64,000 nt of DNA from Flammula alnicola. Taxonomy: Eukaryota; Basidiomycota; Agaricomycetes; Agaricales; Strophariaceae. Shown here piece by piece: positions 20,849 through 32,831 of this stretch; the stretch's first letter is position 1; every line of letters starts with the position of its first letter. Both the position numbers and the translations under genes were made by a program. The notes beneath the pieces were generated by a model. The model did not search any database. It had not been told where the DNA came from and saw only the letters and a list, made by a program, of their open reading frames with translations. Where the stretch lies: assembly GCA_015499995.1 (NCBI GenBank), contig JADNRV010000136.1, positions 1 to 64,000 of the forward strand, given 5' to 3'.

Positions 20849-22403
20849 TGTTTCTAACCTACCAAAAACATCAAACTATATACCCTACTTGGTTGTACAG
20901 GTCACAGATGGGTGGATGGCGATTTTTTTTGGCATCACGAGGTTGAGGAGGTTGATTGCGGATCTGATGATGGTGAGGGGCTGTCGCTCCGAGCTCTACA
21001 ATGTGTAGGTTGACACTGAGGTCTCGAGCCTATTTCAGCTTCATCGTGACTGCCAGAAGAAAACTGTGTAAGAGTTAAGCTATTCCTCAAAAAAAATGGA
21101 CACATACATATTCAGTGTTATGAAAAATCTCTTCAAAATTGAATATCGGGGAAGATAGCGGTGTTATCTGGGTCCAGGCAGTGGCGGGCATTCACGTAGT
21201 CGATGAGAGGAACAGCAAGGCAGAAGCCTTGGGGGAGTTAGTGCTATTGTGCATAGGACATGGTGTGGTGGTGACTCACCTCCCTGCAGGCCTACAGTGG
21301 CCTTATTGGCTGGGACAGTCAAGCGCAGGCGGGGCCGCTGGCAGTAAGTTGATGGTGATATTCACAGTTGTCCATGCTCAGTGTCCGTGCTTGAAGTCAT
21401 CCGTCATCCATGCTCATGTTCACCTGTGCTCGCTGTTTGTCACTATTTGCCATCAATATTATTAGTGATCACTGCTTGTAGTCGCTGTACTTGCAGACAC
21501 TGCTCGATCATGCAGACACTGTGCTGGTGGAGCCTCGCTGCAGGCTGGTTCTTGCTGTCTCATACTTGCCTGCCAAAGTTGGCTATGGTTTCAAGGGCGG
21601 GCGGACGCATCCATTGCAAGCTGGCATGGGGCAATGGTGATGGTAGAGATGTGAGAGAAGGATCGTGTGAATTTACTTTCTGCAATGGGACATGGCACTG
21701 AGAATTCAGACCGGCTGCTGTCGGGCATTAAGCAACTGATATCTGAATTATCCGAGCTGCGCCGAAAACACACACACAATCATGGGTATGATTATATAAT
21801 TGATGCCCATAAATGATGCCATCAATATTATAAATACACAGATTATAAAGACAAAGATGCCATCAACAAAGATGCCATCATTCCAAAATAGGAAGGTTGT
21901 TCCCGTGGTATTCCAAGCGTAACACTTTTTTCTGTGGAGAGTTCGGTAAAAAGCATGATTCCTATAAATAGGACTCGTAATCTATCTATAATATATTTGT
22001 AGATTGCGTAACCAATTCTGAGAGATTCAGGGTCAATGGGGTACCATCAGATTCAGAATTTTAAGGAGATTACAAATATGTATATGTCATCTCACTCAGG
22101 TAACTGAAATCACCTTATTTGGTCTGTTTCGGGACCGTGGGAACTTTTTGCCAAAAAAAGTAGCTGTAGAGCATGCTTCAAGAATCACAAATATATCAAA
22201 ATCATGTGACTAGCTGCTTTTGTCATCGAGAAAAACACAAAAAACTCGCCCAAAGCCAGCGGTTTTGAAAATTGCACTTGCTAAAATTTCTGTTGGGTAT
22301 TCCGGTTGCAGCTTATTCCAGTCTGCATTCCTCTGGAATGAAATTTTGCATTTTGGCTGGCCTCTCAGCCAAAATGAGCCAAAAATTATTCCTCCGGAAT
22401 GAC

Positions 22404-22941
22404 TAGTCTCGTGCCAGCGCTTTTAACAGGCCTAATTGGGACTTCCTGTTAAGACCGTCTGGGACACTCCAAAAACAAAAGGCGTGACATTCCCTTACAA
22501 TTTGGCGAGGAGAAACCCAAATATTATCTGGACACTCACTCATCACATGTATAAATACCAAAGCTTGTGAGATGATTGATACGACCATTCTAGCCCTTCT
22601 CAGAGCCTTTATTTTGTTTATGGGGACCTCTGAGGGTACAGACAGCTTTGCCTTGGCTTGAGCCTGCTTAGTAGTATGCACAGCCACCATGGAAAATGCC
22701 CTCCCACTTGAATGCTTCATGGGACTCACAGTCCAAAATAAAAACCGGAAAAATGCCAAAAGGCTTCGGAACACTATTGTCTCAAAGTTCTACTCTAAAA
22801 TTTTATTTAAAACTGAGCCCAATGGTAACAAAATAATTCAGAGTTGTAAGGGCATGTCACACCTTTTGTTTTTGGAGTGTCCCAGATGGTCTTAACAGGA
22901 AGTCCCGATTAGGCCTGTTAAGAGCGCTGGCACGAGACTAC
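22404..22941. mobile_element. MITE with about 95-bp inverted repeats, hAT-like
   Basis: The outer 95 bases (from tagtctcgtgcc at 22404) recur inverted at 22845-22940 with about five differences, around a 345-bp core without a gene. The flanks ggaatgac (22396-22403) and agaatgac (22942-22949) could be an 8-bp duplication with one mismatch, and the terminus starting TAG fits hAT-type MITEs. It lies inside the putative 20587-22984 element. Confidence 0.75.
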
Positions 22942-23404
22942 AGAATGACCAGATTCTGCAGGATTCCAGTAGGAATCAGTGGAGGACAATAAAGACCTCC
23001 ATTTTGTGCAGACAGGTGAAGGCAACTAACAATGTAGTTCTTCATGCGGGACACTCCTGTCTGCCTTACTGGTAGTGTTGTTGGCTATCAAAGAACATAA
23101 GAGTAGGCAGTGGTGGTGGTAGTGGCAAGAGATAAACAAGTTCAATTGGGTTGTTCAACTTGACACAGTGACAATATTCAACTTTTATCAGCAAAGTCAT
23201 GTGTGTCAGAGATTAAACTGACTTTGTTAAAAGAACTTATCAGTTAATTGAAATTCCTCCATGCATAATCCATGCAACTGATAACAATGTGTGGGCCATT
23301 CCAGAGAGTGAACTTGGAGCTGACATGAGAATGTCATTGAGAAGAGCTAATTTGTCGAAAGCACTTGGAAAGCACCCTCAGTACAATTGCTAAATGTACA
23401 ATTA

Positions 23405-23940
23405 CCTGTAGTCTTTGTATGGTGCAGTTAGATTTTAGGCCACTACCTTTGAACAGGCACCAAATTGGCTGGTCAATATATATACACAAAAAATAGTTAA
23501 TTTAATATTAGCTATTATTACTAAGTATGCACTGCCTCACATGAAGCTTGCTATCGTCAACACCATCCTGTGATTGTCATGGAAGTAATCAAGGTCTCAG
23601 ATGATGATAACTCAGACAACAAGATCTGCAAATGTACACCTTCCACAGACATATTCCCAAGACTGTTGCAAGGATGCTTGATGTGTAGTAAATCTAATTT
23701 AATCTTTTACATGATTTATTACCTGATTTGGACCTGCACCAAATTTGTGATTACAAACTTATCAACTTTGTCAGTTTTGAATATTTTCCTTATCCCTCTG
23801 GTAGATTTATTCTTCTCACCAAATGGAGTGTTTTTATTAGAGAGATAAGAAATCTGTGAAATTTTGGATGATGTGATCAACTTGTTTAAAAGTAGTGGCC
23901 TAAAGTCCGACTACACCATAGTTATATGTAGTCTGAACAG
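23405..23940. mobile_element. MITE-like element with about 40-bp inverted repeats
   Basis: The left segment 23418-23457 (tatggtgcagtt...ttaggccactacc) pairs with the reverse complement of about 23885-23930, with about eight mismatches. The core is AT-rich and shows no credible gene. The exact ends and the target duplication are unclear. Confidence 0.55.
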
Positions 23941-24207
23941 CACACTATGGCAATGATGCATATATACATATATATATGAATCAATTTTATTTTCTGCTAG
24001 CAACATCTTGGTGCACATTAGCAGTCGCTGCTAGGGGTCAGATATCAGCATGACCTAGGTAATACTCTGTGTCCGTTTATCATACCCATTTCTTGTTTCA
24101 TCCCATACTCGTATATTCTAATCAAGCTGTGTGAGTGCCTATTAAGCTGTATATTCTGCAGACTACCACATTTACTATTGCCTTCTGGTCTCTGAGGTAT
24201 TTGCCCC

Positions 24208-24776
24208 ATGCTGGAGGTGGATCTGGTTTTATCAGCTGCATTTACTCATCTTGGCCCTGGGTGGTGTCCATGTTCCTACCTTTTTCATGATTTCAACTAC
24301 TCTGCCATATTTGATGACCAAGCCCTGGTTCAGGTCCACAGGTGCAACAGGATGTGGGCTGTGGGGGACAGAGGTGGGCCTCAGCCCAGCTGCATGGTCT
24401 GATGGACTTACAATACCAAGCCACAGAGAACTGGGGCTCTATGGACTTACAGGGGTACACCTGGAACGCTGGGTGGTCACAATGTTCTTCAGCTTGTCTT
24501 AGACAAAGACAGGGAAACAAGTCCCAGTCCTTGGTCCAAAGGATCAGCTTTGGCTGTCTCACTACAAATCCAAATAATGCACTTGCATATATCTCGTCTT
24601 TCAACTCCTGATACCCCACCCTCTTGTACATATTTGGTAATAACAGTGTGACCATTGTGACCTCCCAAATTTCCTTCCTGGCATACTGCCTTTTCAGCAG
24701 TGAAGGCAGACCAGATAAACTTGATATCATAGGATGGGACATCTAGGTGTTGGACCAGTTCCTTAGGACCAATCAT
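24208..24776. other. Unrecognised open stretch
   Basis: Frames are open on both strands. The longest is on the minus strand (24742-24293, 149 codons, with GYQELKDEIYASALFG near the start). I recognise no motif. The neighbourhood consists of decayed repeats, so it is more likely a relic of a transposon protein than a gene. Confidence 0.25.
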
Positions 24777-24880
24777 GGCAGGGTGTAGCTGTCTTCCTAG
24801 GAAAGAAGTCTGTATGGTGAATGAATCTCAATGGCATTGAAATGTCACATAGTGTCTAAAGTGTTTTAACTATGCAATCA

Positions 24881-24955
24881 GCAAGGATTGAACTCTCGTC
24901 CAACCAAAGCCTAGGGTTTGAATCACGATAGTGCCCACTGTGCCACCGCGCCCCT
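24881..24955 (-). repeat. tRNA-like SINE head
   Basis: On the minus strand an A-box-like tggcacagtgggcac and a B-box-like gagttcaatcctt occur at tRNA spacing. The stems do not fold fully. This is the third distinct tRNA-like head within 5 kb, all on the same strand. Confidence 0.45.
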
Positions 24956-25396
24956 TATAGCAATGATGCAGCTATGTGTCTATGCAACCAGGCATGACTG
25001 AGCCACCTGCAATAACTCCTGGAGTACTTGTAGGCAATACAGATCAATATAAACAGATGTAGCATTGATGTAAACAACCAGAGCTTATATTCCACAATAA
25101 AGCTTGATAGGTAACTACAAGCTGGATATTTTTTCCTAATAAAGGCTGTAGGTATTTATTTTTTTTTCTGACAGAGAAGCTTGATGTGCAGGAAGACCCT
25201 AAGGTCACAGTGAGGTGCAGGAGGATCCTGAATTGTGGCATTAAGAGCCAGAGGTTTAGAATTCAACAAAAATTGATGATGATAGAGAAAAAGAGTTTTT
25301 TTTACATCAGAACCATGTCTGATGCAATGGGAGAGAAGTAGTCCCTGGTGCATAGGTATATATTGTTATTTGTATGTATGATTTATGCATCAGTGA

Positions 25397-26058
25397 TAAG
25401 AAGATCCTCTGGTTTGAGGACATCAGATCCGCTGGAAATTTGAGCCACAGACAGTCTGGCAGACAGTCCAGCAGACTCACAGGCCTCCTCTACAGAGCAT
25501 GACAAGTGGCCTAAATCACGCTCCTGCCCTTCTCAACCAATGCCTCTCGACCCCAACACAGAACTGAATGGTGAAAAAATGGTGGCATTGATCTAAGTAC
25601 ATTACATGGTTTAAATACCTATTACTATTCATGCTTTTTCCAACCCAAGCACAGTTCTTCCCTCTCTAGAACATCATCCTGGAGTGAGTGGCACATACAT
25701 TGCTTGAAAGCAGTAGCACTTCGATGTTGCTTTGGTATCTGCAAGTGCAGCATGTAGTGTAGGAGTCTGTGCTTTGATCCGTGCAGCCTGCCGTGATGTG
25801 GTGCCACTTGTGAATTTGGACAGTGTGATGTCTATGGTTTGTTTGATGTGTCTGATGATGATGTGCAAGGCAGCACTGTGGTCATGATGGACAGTGGTGG
25901 GCTGCAGTGGTGCAAAGGGCAGTGGGATGTTACACTACTATCACAAAAGAAATATATGTACTGTGGTCCATGAGTCTGGCAGACAGTCTGCTATTATGAT
26001 TTCCAGCAGATCAGATTTCTTGTCTGGTTCTGATGCTGGGTGTTATCTTATCCTAAGA
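25397..26058. mobile_element. MITE-like element with diverged inverted repeats
   Basis: The left part (about 25405-25475: atcagatccgctggaaat, then cagacagtctggcagacag) pairs with the reverse complement of about 25967-26050 (ctgatctgctggaaat, then cagactgtctgccagac). The repeat is interrupted by small indels. The interior has no recognisable gene. Confidence 0.5.
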
Positions 26059-27159
26059 TGAGCTGTCTGACCCGTGCTTTGCACGGGCATGCTGTTGGTC
26101 TAGATGTCGAATGGCAGTAAGATGTGACTTGTTTGTCTGTGACCAATTGTGACAGGTGTTTGTCTGTCACATGAGAAAGTCCCTCTTTGATTTATAGTAT
26201 ACATGTCCATTTGTGCCTCACATCACATAGATATTGATGCCCAGATATCACCAAATATAGACTAGGATATCGTGAACCTATTTTGGCAAACATCATCACA
26301 ATATTTTTGCATAAACATCAACCACATATCCATGCAGACATGCCCTGATATCCTGTACAACATCTCCAGATATCTCAGGTCGATATCCCCCAATGTCCTC
26401 CTGTCTCATCCCTGCCTCAGCCTATTATTGTGGTTCTCTAGTATTTTGAAGAAGCATATTTACATATTTTATCATTTGTGTATGTATTAACTACAAAATG
26501 CCAATCTAATTCAGAATGGCAAGGAGAATTGACATGAATTGCGAGGGCCCACGCCGAAGTTGACAACGAGTTGTGGACTTCAACAAATTTTTGATTTTGG
26601 TGTGATGCATGTCACCTGTGTCACAGTTGGACTTTCAAACAAGGAAATCCATATTTGATGGAACTCAAACTCGAACCACATTTCCCTTCACATTCTTCAA
26701 GTTCCCCTGCACATCCCTCAATTCTTCACCTCCTTGCCTCATCCCTTCATTTTCTCACCTCCTCAATAAAGTAAGTAAATCATTCCTACCTTATTCTGTG
26801 CCACCTTTGCTAGGCTTGGGCCATCGACATCAAGGTCTGCCTCTGAGCGTGAACTCTGATAAGTTTCTAATTAACAGCGACTAAAATAAAACTGACCCCC
26901 CTTGATAAGCAGGATATCAGAAACTCATGCTTGTTATACACCTGTGCTGAATATTGTAAGTTCTCCCAAGTCCCATCACTGAGCAGCTATAGCCTATATA
27001 TCTAACTGACCACTCTCTCATTTCCTGGTGGCCAGGTGGCTACCAACATGTTGATCCAAGCAAGGTTTAGGCTTTGCTGCATCAGCCCAGATTGACCCTC
27101 AACTTCATGTTTGTGCAGCTGAGAGAGCAGAAGGGAGAGGAGGCAGGCAACTAGCTGGG
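26059..27159. other. Intergenic sequence with GATATC-rich block
   Basis: At about 26224-26390 the motif gatatc or its near relatives (catatcc, gacatgc) recurs every 10-30 bp, as in the block at 34930-35130 on the far side of the gypsy element. A hairpin cccgtgctttgcacggg stands at 26072-26088. I see no gene. Confidence 0.4.
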
Positions 27160-27164
27160 GTGGT

Positions 27165-27620
27165 TGTTACGATCGCACCTGGTTCGCGCACGCACGCTCG
27201 TACGCACGTACTTTTTCTCTTTACTTACGCTAGCTATGCACCTTCTATCCATTTCCGATCCCATCATTTGCCGCATAGCTCTCCCCCATATCCTGCTTCT
27301 GTTATATGTTTCACTTTTATCTGTTTTACATCCATCGGCTTCGCGATGGATATCTTACAAGTATCATAACATGTCTGAGACGTGTTCTATCTATTACTCC
27401 GGACTCGCTACTTAGTATAAATACTAGAGTAGCATACGATGTATTCTTTAGCTAGATCTTGAGAATCATATCTCGAGTACCTAGTACATATTGAACCCTC
27501 TTGAACACTCTAAGACGTTTGCGAACGCTTAAGTGACTTCGAACCTCGATCTCAGTCTTGAAGTACGACTTAGGCATTATTTATCCTGTTGGATACCTTA
27601 TTGCTTGTCAAGTCGTAACA
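27165..27620 (+). repeat. Gypsy 5' LTR
   Basis: The ends are tgttac and gtaaca. It contains a TATA box and the predicted transcription start (see 27416-27460). Its bases differ from the 3' LTR at 27252 (t/c), near 27297, near 27371 and at about 27489. Confidence 0.95.
27416..27423 (+). promoter_or_regulatory. TATA box of the gypsy LTR promoter
   Basis: The box tataaata lies 34 bases upstream of agctagatctt (27450-27460), a spacing expected between a TATA box and a transcription start. Confidence 0.7.
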
Positions 27621-27621
27621 A

Positions 27622-27632
27622 AAGATCTAGCT
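27622..27632 (+). promoter_or_regulatory. Self-priming primer-binding site
   Basis: Two bases after the LTR, aagatctagct is the exact complement of agctagatctt at 27450-27460, the predicted first 11 bases of the transcript. In the Tf1/sushi group, reverse transcription is primed by the folded-back 5' end of the element RNA, with 11 bases of complementarity in Tf1. I see no tRNA-complementary site here. The transcription start itself is inferred from the TATA spacing. Confidence 0.75.
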
Positions 27633-28038
27633 TCCTCTATACCTCGCTTGCTATCTAGCACAGCGACCACCCCACCTTGACACCACGACATCCCGAAGAG
27701 CCATCCGAGCACCCAGTGCAACCCCTAGCCCAGAACCCGAAAGACTCATTGAGGATACTACCACCCAATGCCCAGAAACTACTACTAGGCAATACACCAG
27801 AGTAGGAAGAACAGAAAGAAGAACTTCTGTATCTTCATCATCGAACGAAGAATTCCACGAAGCCAGTGAAGGCCCCGATCCAGAAGAACTACTATCCGCC
27901 AGTGTCTTCTCTGAAGAAACACGATCAGGAAAAACTGTAACTTTCCTACCCCTTGGAGCACCGCCACTAGATCCGACACCCGGATCAACTAAAGAAACTC
28001 GACCTGACACATTTGATTCTGAGATCCCATCAACTGAA

Positions 28039-29040
28039 ATGCCATCCGCAACAACCGAAACCCTTACCAGTGAAATCAACACTACCTTAGAAAACATGGA
28101 CGAAGGAACATCCACAGGACCCATCTCGAATAACTCCCAAAAAGAGTTGAACCTGAACCGACCCAAAACCTTTGATGGAGAAAACGCCAAGTTCCAATCA
28201 TGGATGAGATCCGTCTATCTCTATCTAAATATAAACAGAAAAGTCTTCGACACCGACGAAAAACGGATAGGATTTACCCTATCCTTCATGTCGGAAAAAG
28301 CAGCGAACACATGGAGAGAAGAATTTCTAGACTCCCACATTAACCACACCACATTCAAAATGGACCTTGGAACCTGGGAAGATTTTCTAAAGAAACTTGT
28401 CAAAGATTTCGAAATCTCAGACGAAAAAGGAGATGCCTTTGAACAACTCCACTCAATCAGACAAGGAAACAAATCAATCGATGAACACATCTCTGCATTC
28501 AAATTACTCGTAATCAAAACAGGAATAAAAGAACAATTCGCCTTAACAGACCTCTTTGCAAGGTCGATCAACCCGGGGCTCCGAGGAGACATCTATGACA
28601 AAGTCGAAACCCTCCCTGACACCCTCGAGAAATGGTACGAAGTTGCCAAAAACTATGCTACCAGATGGAGCATAAGAAATAGAATGAAGGCGCGACAATC
28701 TGGAAAGATCCCAATTCCCGTCAAAACTGAAAAAAGAACCTGGAACTTCACCAGACCCACACCCCGCGACCCAAACGCCATGGACATTGATGCCATGAGC
28801 GTCGAAGAACGAACTGAACTCATGCGGAAGGGCGCCTGCTTCTTCTGCAAGGAACAAGGACACCGAGCAGCTGACTGCCCAAAGAAGAAAGGCAAACAGC
28901 CAGCCAAAAAATATGAACCACCAGCCAAAAAGAAATACAACGCCAAGGATGCACATGCCCACATCCGAGCCTTGATTGAAGATATGGAAGAAGAAGAGCA
29001 GAACGACCTATTTGGTCGTTTGGCAACGACGGATTTTTAA
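28039..29040 (+). CDS. gag: Gypsy Gag (capsid and nucleocapsid)
   Basis: The frame codes for 333 residues. It contains the retrotransposon Gag region (NRPKTFDGENAKFQSWMRSV ... WEDFLKKLV) and near residue 270 one zinc knuckle (CFFCKEQGHRAADC), followed by a basic tail. The frame is open without an ATG from about 27650 upstream, so the true N-terminus could be longer or reached by another mechanism. I chose the first ATG in frame. Gag is intact. The stop at 29038-29040 lies 17 bases before the ATG of the protease frame, which is in a different frame. Confidence 0.9.
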   Translation: MPSATTETLTSEINTTLENMDEGTSTGPISNNSQKELNLNRPKTFDGENAKFQSWMRSVYLYLNINRKVFDTDEKRIGFTLSFMSEKAANTWREEFLDSHINHTTFKMDLGTWEDFLKKLVKDFEISDEKGDAFEQLHSIRQGNKSIDEHISAFKLLVIKTGIKEQFALTDLFARSINPGLRGDIYDKVETLPDTLEKWYEVAKNYATRWSIRNRMKARQSGKIPIPVKTEKRTWNFTRPTPRDPNAMDIDAMSVEERTELMRKGACFFCKEQGHRAADCPKKKGKQPAKKYEPPAKKKYNAKDAHAHIRALIEDMEEEEQNDLFGRLATTDF

Positions 29041-29057
29041 AAAGGAGAACTGAATCG

Positions 29058-29570
29058 ATGTCAGTCTCTCCATATTTATCTATTTACTCAGTACTGGTGG
29101 CAGATATCCGAAATAAAACTATGTTATTACCATGCTCGATATCTCAAGGCCCCACTGAAAATAGAAAAATCATCGAAGCCAAAGCCCTGCTTGACTCTGG
29201 AGCAGGAGGACTTTTTATCGACCGACAATTCGCTGAAGAAATGGGACTCGAGCTCACCAAACTCGACGAACCACTCCTAGTAAACAATGTCGACGGAACC
29301 CGAAACAAGGAAGGAACGATTACCCATTACGTCGAGTTGGATTTTAGCATCAAAAACAAAACAACTCATCAACAACTTAAGGTTACAGGGCTTTCCAAAA
29401 ACCAAATCATCCTAGGTTTCCCATGGCTCCAAAAAGAGAACCCGATAATCGACTGGAAGGCTGGAACCCTGACCTGGAAACCTCGACTGGCAATCAAACA
29501 AAAGAGGAACTTCTCCAGACTCTTTCCAAAAAAAGAATTACCCAAAGGAGATTCATTTAGGAATACCTGA
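29058..29570 (+). pseudogene. pol: Gypsy pol, part 1: aspartic protease
   Basis: The ATG at 29058 begins a frame with the catalytic LLDSGAGG motif (about residue 47) and ILGFPWLQKENPIIDW, the conserved end of Ty3/gypsy proteases. It is cut by a stop at 29568-29570. The following 240 bp contain recognisable linker sequence only if frames are switched, so frameshifts have broken the polyprotein. Confidence 0.85.
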
Positions 29571-29808
29571 AGGCAACAATCGAAGAAATCACAGACGAAC
29601 AGGCAAACGGACCAAAGATTGAACCATATGATGAGTCAACCCCAATATTGGAACTAGCGGACCTCCCTCTCACCTCCAACGAGGCGACGGAACCTCTACT
29701 GACACGGACAAACTCGAGGAGCTTCTAATTTCTTCAATGGATCTGACGGAGAAGAAGAAGTCTATATTAACCTCAAAACGACAACCTCCCAAACCTTGGC
29801 GCTAAAAC

Positions 29809-30640
29809 ATGAAACACCAAAAGAAGGAGAACCTTGGAACAGATGATACCGGCAGAATACCACGACTACCTGGACCTATTGATGAAAAGACAGCAAACCG
29901 ATTTCCTATATCCCGATCATGGGATCATAAAATCGAAATGAAAGAAGGCTTCGAACCAAAGGTTTTCAAAGCCTATAATCTATCGCAACCGGAAGAAATC
30001 GAACTGGACAAATTCATAAAGTCGAACCTGGAAAAAGGATATATCAGACCATCGAAATCTCCCATGGGATCTTCATTCTTCTTCGTTCAAAAGAAAGATG
30101 GGAAACTCAGACCCTGTCAAGATTATCGGTTTCTGAATGATTGGACCATCAAAAATGCCTACCCACTACCACTGATCCCAGAACTTATGGACAAACTGAA
30201 GGGCGCCAAATATTTCACTAAACTTGATGTCCGATGGGGATACAACAATGTTCGAATCCGAAAAGGCGACGAATGGAAAGCGGCTTTTAAAACCAACAAG
30301 GGACTTTTCGAACCCACAGTCATGTTCTTCGGAATGTGCAATTCCCCAGCCACCTTCCAAGGAATGATGGATGACATCTTCAAAGACATGATGTCAGAAA
30401 CAGGCATCGAACATTGGATAATCATCTATATGGACGACATCCTGATCTTCTCCAAGGATAAACTCAGATTGCGAGAATACACAAAACGCGTCCTCCAACG
30501 CCTCAGGGAAAACGACCTCTATCTGAAACCGGAGAAATGTTTTTTCGAACAACTAAAACTGGAATACCTGGGAATGATCATCGAAGAAGGCCAGATCTCG
30601 ATGGATCCTTCAAGCTCAAAGGCATCCGAGATTGGCCAAT
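29809..30640 (+). pseudogene. pol: Gypsy pol, part 2: reverse transcriptase
   Basis: RT motifs are present in order: PSKSPMGSSFFFVQKKDG, LRPCQDYRFLN, FTKLDVRWGYNN, the MFFGMCNSPATFQ region and the catalytic YMDD (IIYMDDILIFSK, about 30426). The typical upstream stretch (ANRFPISRSWDHKIE) links it to the protease. At about 30612-30620 one base appears to be missing, so the frame shifts before KLKGIRDWPIP. Confidence 0.9.
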
Positions 30641-32774
30641 TCCCAAAACAGTCAAACAGGTCCGATCATTCCTGGGCTTCGGCAACTTCTACCGGCGATT
30701 CATCCAGGCATATTCAGAAATAGCCCGATCACTAAATGAATTACTAAAAAAGGACAAGAACTTCGACTGGACTACTGCAGCCCAAAAATCATTCGACGAA
30801 CTGAAGAAACGGTTTACTGAAGAACCCGTCTTGATAATGGCAGACACCTCCAAGCCCTTCCTCATCGAGTGTGATGCTTCTAAATATGCATCTGGAGCAG
30901 TCCTGATGCAAGAAGACTCAAACGGACAACTACACCCTTGCAGTTTCATTTCGAAAACCTTCTCACCAGCTGAACGAAACTATGAGATCTATGACAGGGA
31001 ACTTCTAGCAATGATCAGAGCCCTGCAGGAATGGCGACACTATATTCAAGGCTCCCAGTTCACGACAATAATCCACTCAGACCATAAAAACTTGATGTAT
31101 TTCAGATCGACACAGAAACTAAATCGAAGACAAGCCAGATGGTCGCTCTACCTATCTGAATTTGATATCAAATTGATCCATCAAGCAGGAAGCAAGATGG
31201 TTCAATCTGATACCCTGTCCCGACGACCAGACTTCATCCCTGACGAGGACCACGACAATGAAGACCAAACCTTACTACCAGAAAACCTATTCATCAATCT
31301 AATCGACCTCGACCTCCAAGAAAAGATTGCTTCCTCGGAGAAATATGACACGGAAGCAACAGAGGCAATTAAACGTCTATTAGATGATGGACCAAAGAAC
31401 TTGCAAAACGACCTTGAAGACTGGACAATCGAAGACCTAGACGGAAAGGACATGCTCTTTTATAAAGGCAAGAATTATATACCGGACGACCGGAACCTAC
31501 GTCGAGAAATTGTGAAGAGATACCATGATTCACCCACTGCTGGACACCCTGGACAACTGGAAACCTTTAACGCGCTCAAGGAACATTATTGGTGGCCCGG
31601 CATGCGAACCTTTGTCAACAACTACGTAAAAGGATGTGGCGCATGCCAACAATTTAAAATAAACAGGTCACCTTCCAAGCCAAGCTTAATGCCAATCGAA
31701 GGCTCAGAATCGAAAAGACCATGGGCAGACCCGACAATGGACTTCATTACCGGATTACCACCTATTGAAGGGAAAGACGCCGTATTGGTCGTGGTCGACC
31801 ATGGATCTACCGGGGGGGTGATCACCATCCCCTGTTCTACTTCGACAACGGAAGAAGAGACAGGCCAACTTTTACTTGACAACCTTTACAAGAGGTTTGG
31901 TCTATCTGACAGTATCCTGTCTGACCGAGGCCCCCAATTCGCTGCAAGAGCATTTAGAGAACTCCTCCGACTCCTTGGAATCAAATCAAAATTGACGACC
32001 GCTTACCATCCACAAGGGGATGGAGCCACTGAACGAGTCAATCAAGAAATTGAAGCCTATATTTCAATCTTTTGCTCATCAAACCCAGACACTTGGCTCT
32101 ACAAGTTAAGCACCATGGAATTCACCTACAACGATCGGAGACACGCAGATAGGACAAGAACCCCGTTCGAACTAACCTTGGGATATTCACCATTGGCAAT
32201 CCCCACGTCATACGAAAACACAAAATTTCCAAACGTTGAAGAAAGAATGAAACACCTAATCGAAGACCGAAAGGAAGCCCTTGCCGCACATGAGCTGGCA
32301 AGAGCAAGAATGGCCGAACGTCGCCGATCAAACTTTGTCCCATTCAAAAAAGGACAAAAAGTGTGGCTTGATTCCAGAAATCTGAAAACCCGGTATAACA
32401 AAAAGATGAAGCCAAAACGCGAAGGACCATTCGAAATCCTAGATGTTCTCGGACCATCAACGTATCGCCTTCAACTCCCCAAGAACTGGAAGATCCACGA
32501 TGTATTCCATGCCACTCTCCTCATGCCATACACGGAAAACGACATCTACGGGAAGAACTTCACACAGCCACCTCCTGATATCATTGATGGAGAAGAAGAA
32601 TACGAGGTCAAAGCTATTCTTAACCACAAAAAGCTTCGAAACAAACAGGTGATGTACTTGACCAGTTGGGAAGGATATTCGATCACCGAGACCACGTGGG
32701 AACCAGAGGAGTCATTTGCCAACGCACAGGAAATTTGGACACCTACAAACAGCGCCACGACCTCTGACATTTGA
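30620..32774 (+). pseudogene. pol: Gypsy pol, part 3: RT end, RNase H, integrase, chromodomain
   Basis: After the frameshift the frame stays open to the stop at 32772-32774. It holds the RT thumb (VRSFLGFGNFYRRFI) and RNase H (ECDASKYASGAVL, DRELLAMI, HSDHKNL). It continues with the integrase zinc motif (H-x-H ... CGACQQ) and the DDE core: MDFITGLP near 31738, LSDRGPQF near 31918, and ATERVNQE near 32022. The C-terminus is a chromodomain (EYEVKAILNHKK...YLTSWEGY...TTWEPEE, about 32598-32712). Chromodomains steer integration toward particular chromatin. These domains have no internal stops. Confidence 0.9.
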
Positions 32775-32831
32775 CGATCATCCCGAACACAGCCGGATCA
32801 TGTCAAGCCTCACTGCCTTAGCCATCGAATC

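Larger units (their letters stand above)
20587..22984. mobile_element. Possible 2.4 kb TIR element with subterminal repeats
   Basis: A 14-bp sequence ctccactgattcct at 20587-20600 is repeated in exact inverse at 22971-22984. Next to the left end lie about five degenerate units of 19-22 bp (20601-20705), each of the form gaatgacc-attccacag or close to it. One more such unit stands next to the right end (22943-22961). Short TIRs with subterminal repeats suggest a decayed non-autonomous DNA transposon. The inner frames (for example 21139-21701) resemble nothing I know. A target duplication was not found. Confidence 0.4.

Noticed and set aside
20176..24955. Functional tRNA genes at the three A/B-box pairs
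   Set aside because: Acceptor and T stems cannot be paired properly in any of them. They fit tRNA-derived repeats better.
26072..26103. Hairpin cccgtgctttgcacggg followed by ctag, resembling a Helitron 3' end
   Set aside because: The base after ctag is A and not the expected T. No Helitron 5' end or RepHel frame was found, so the evidence is too weak.
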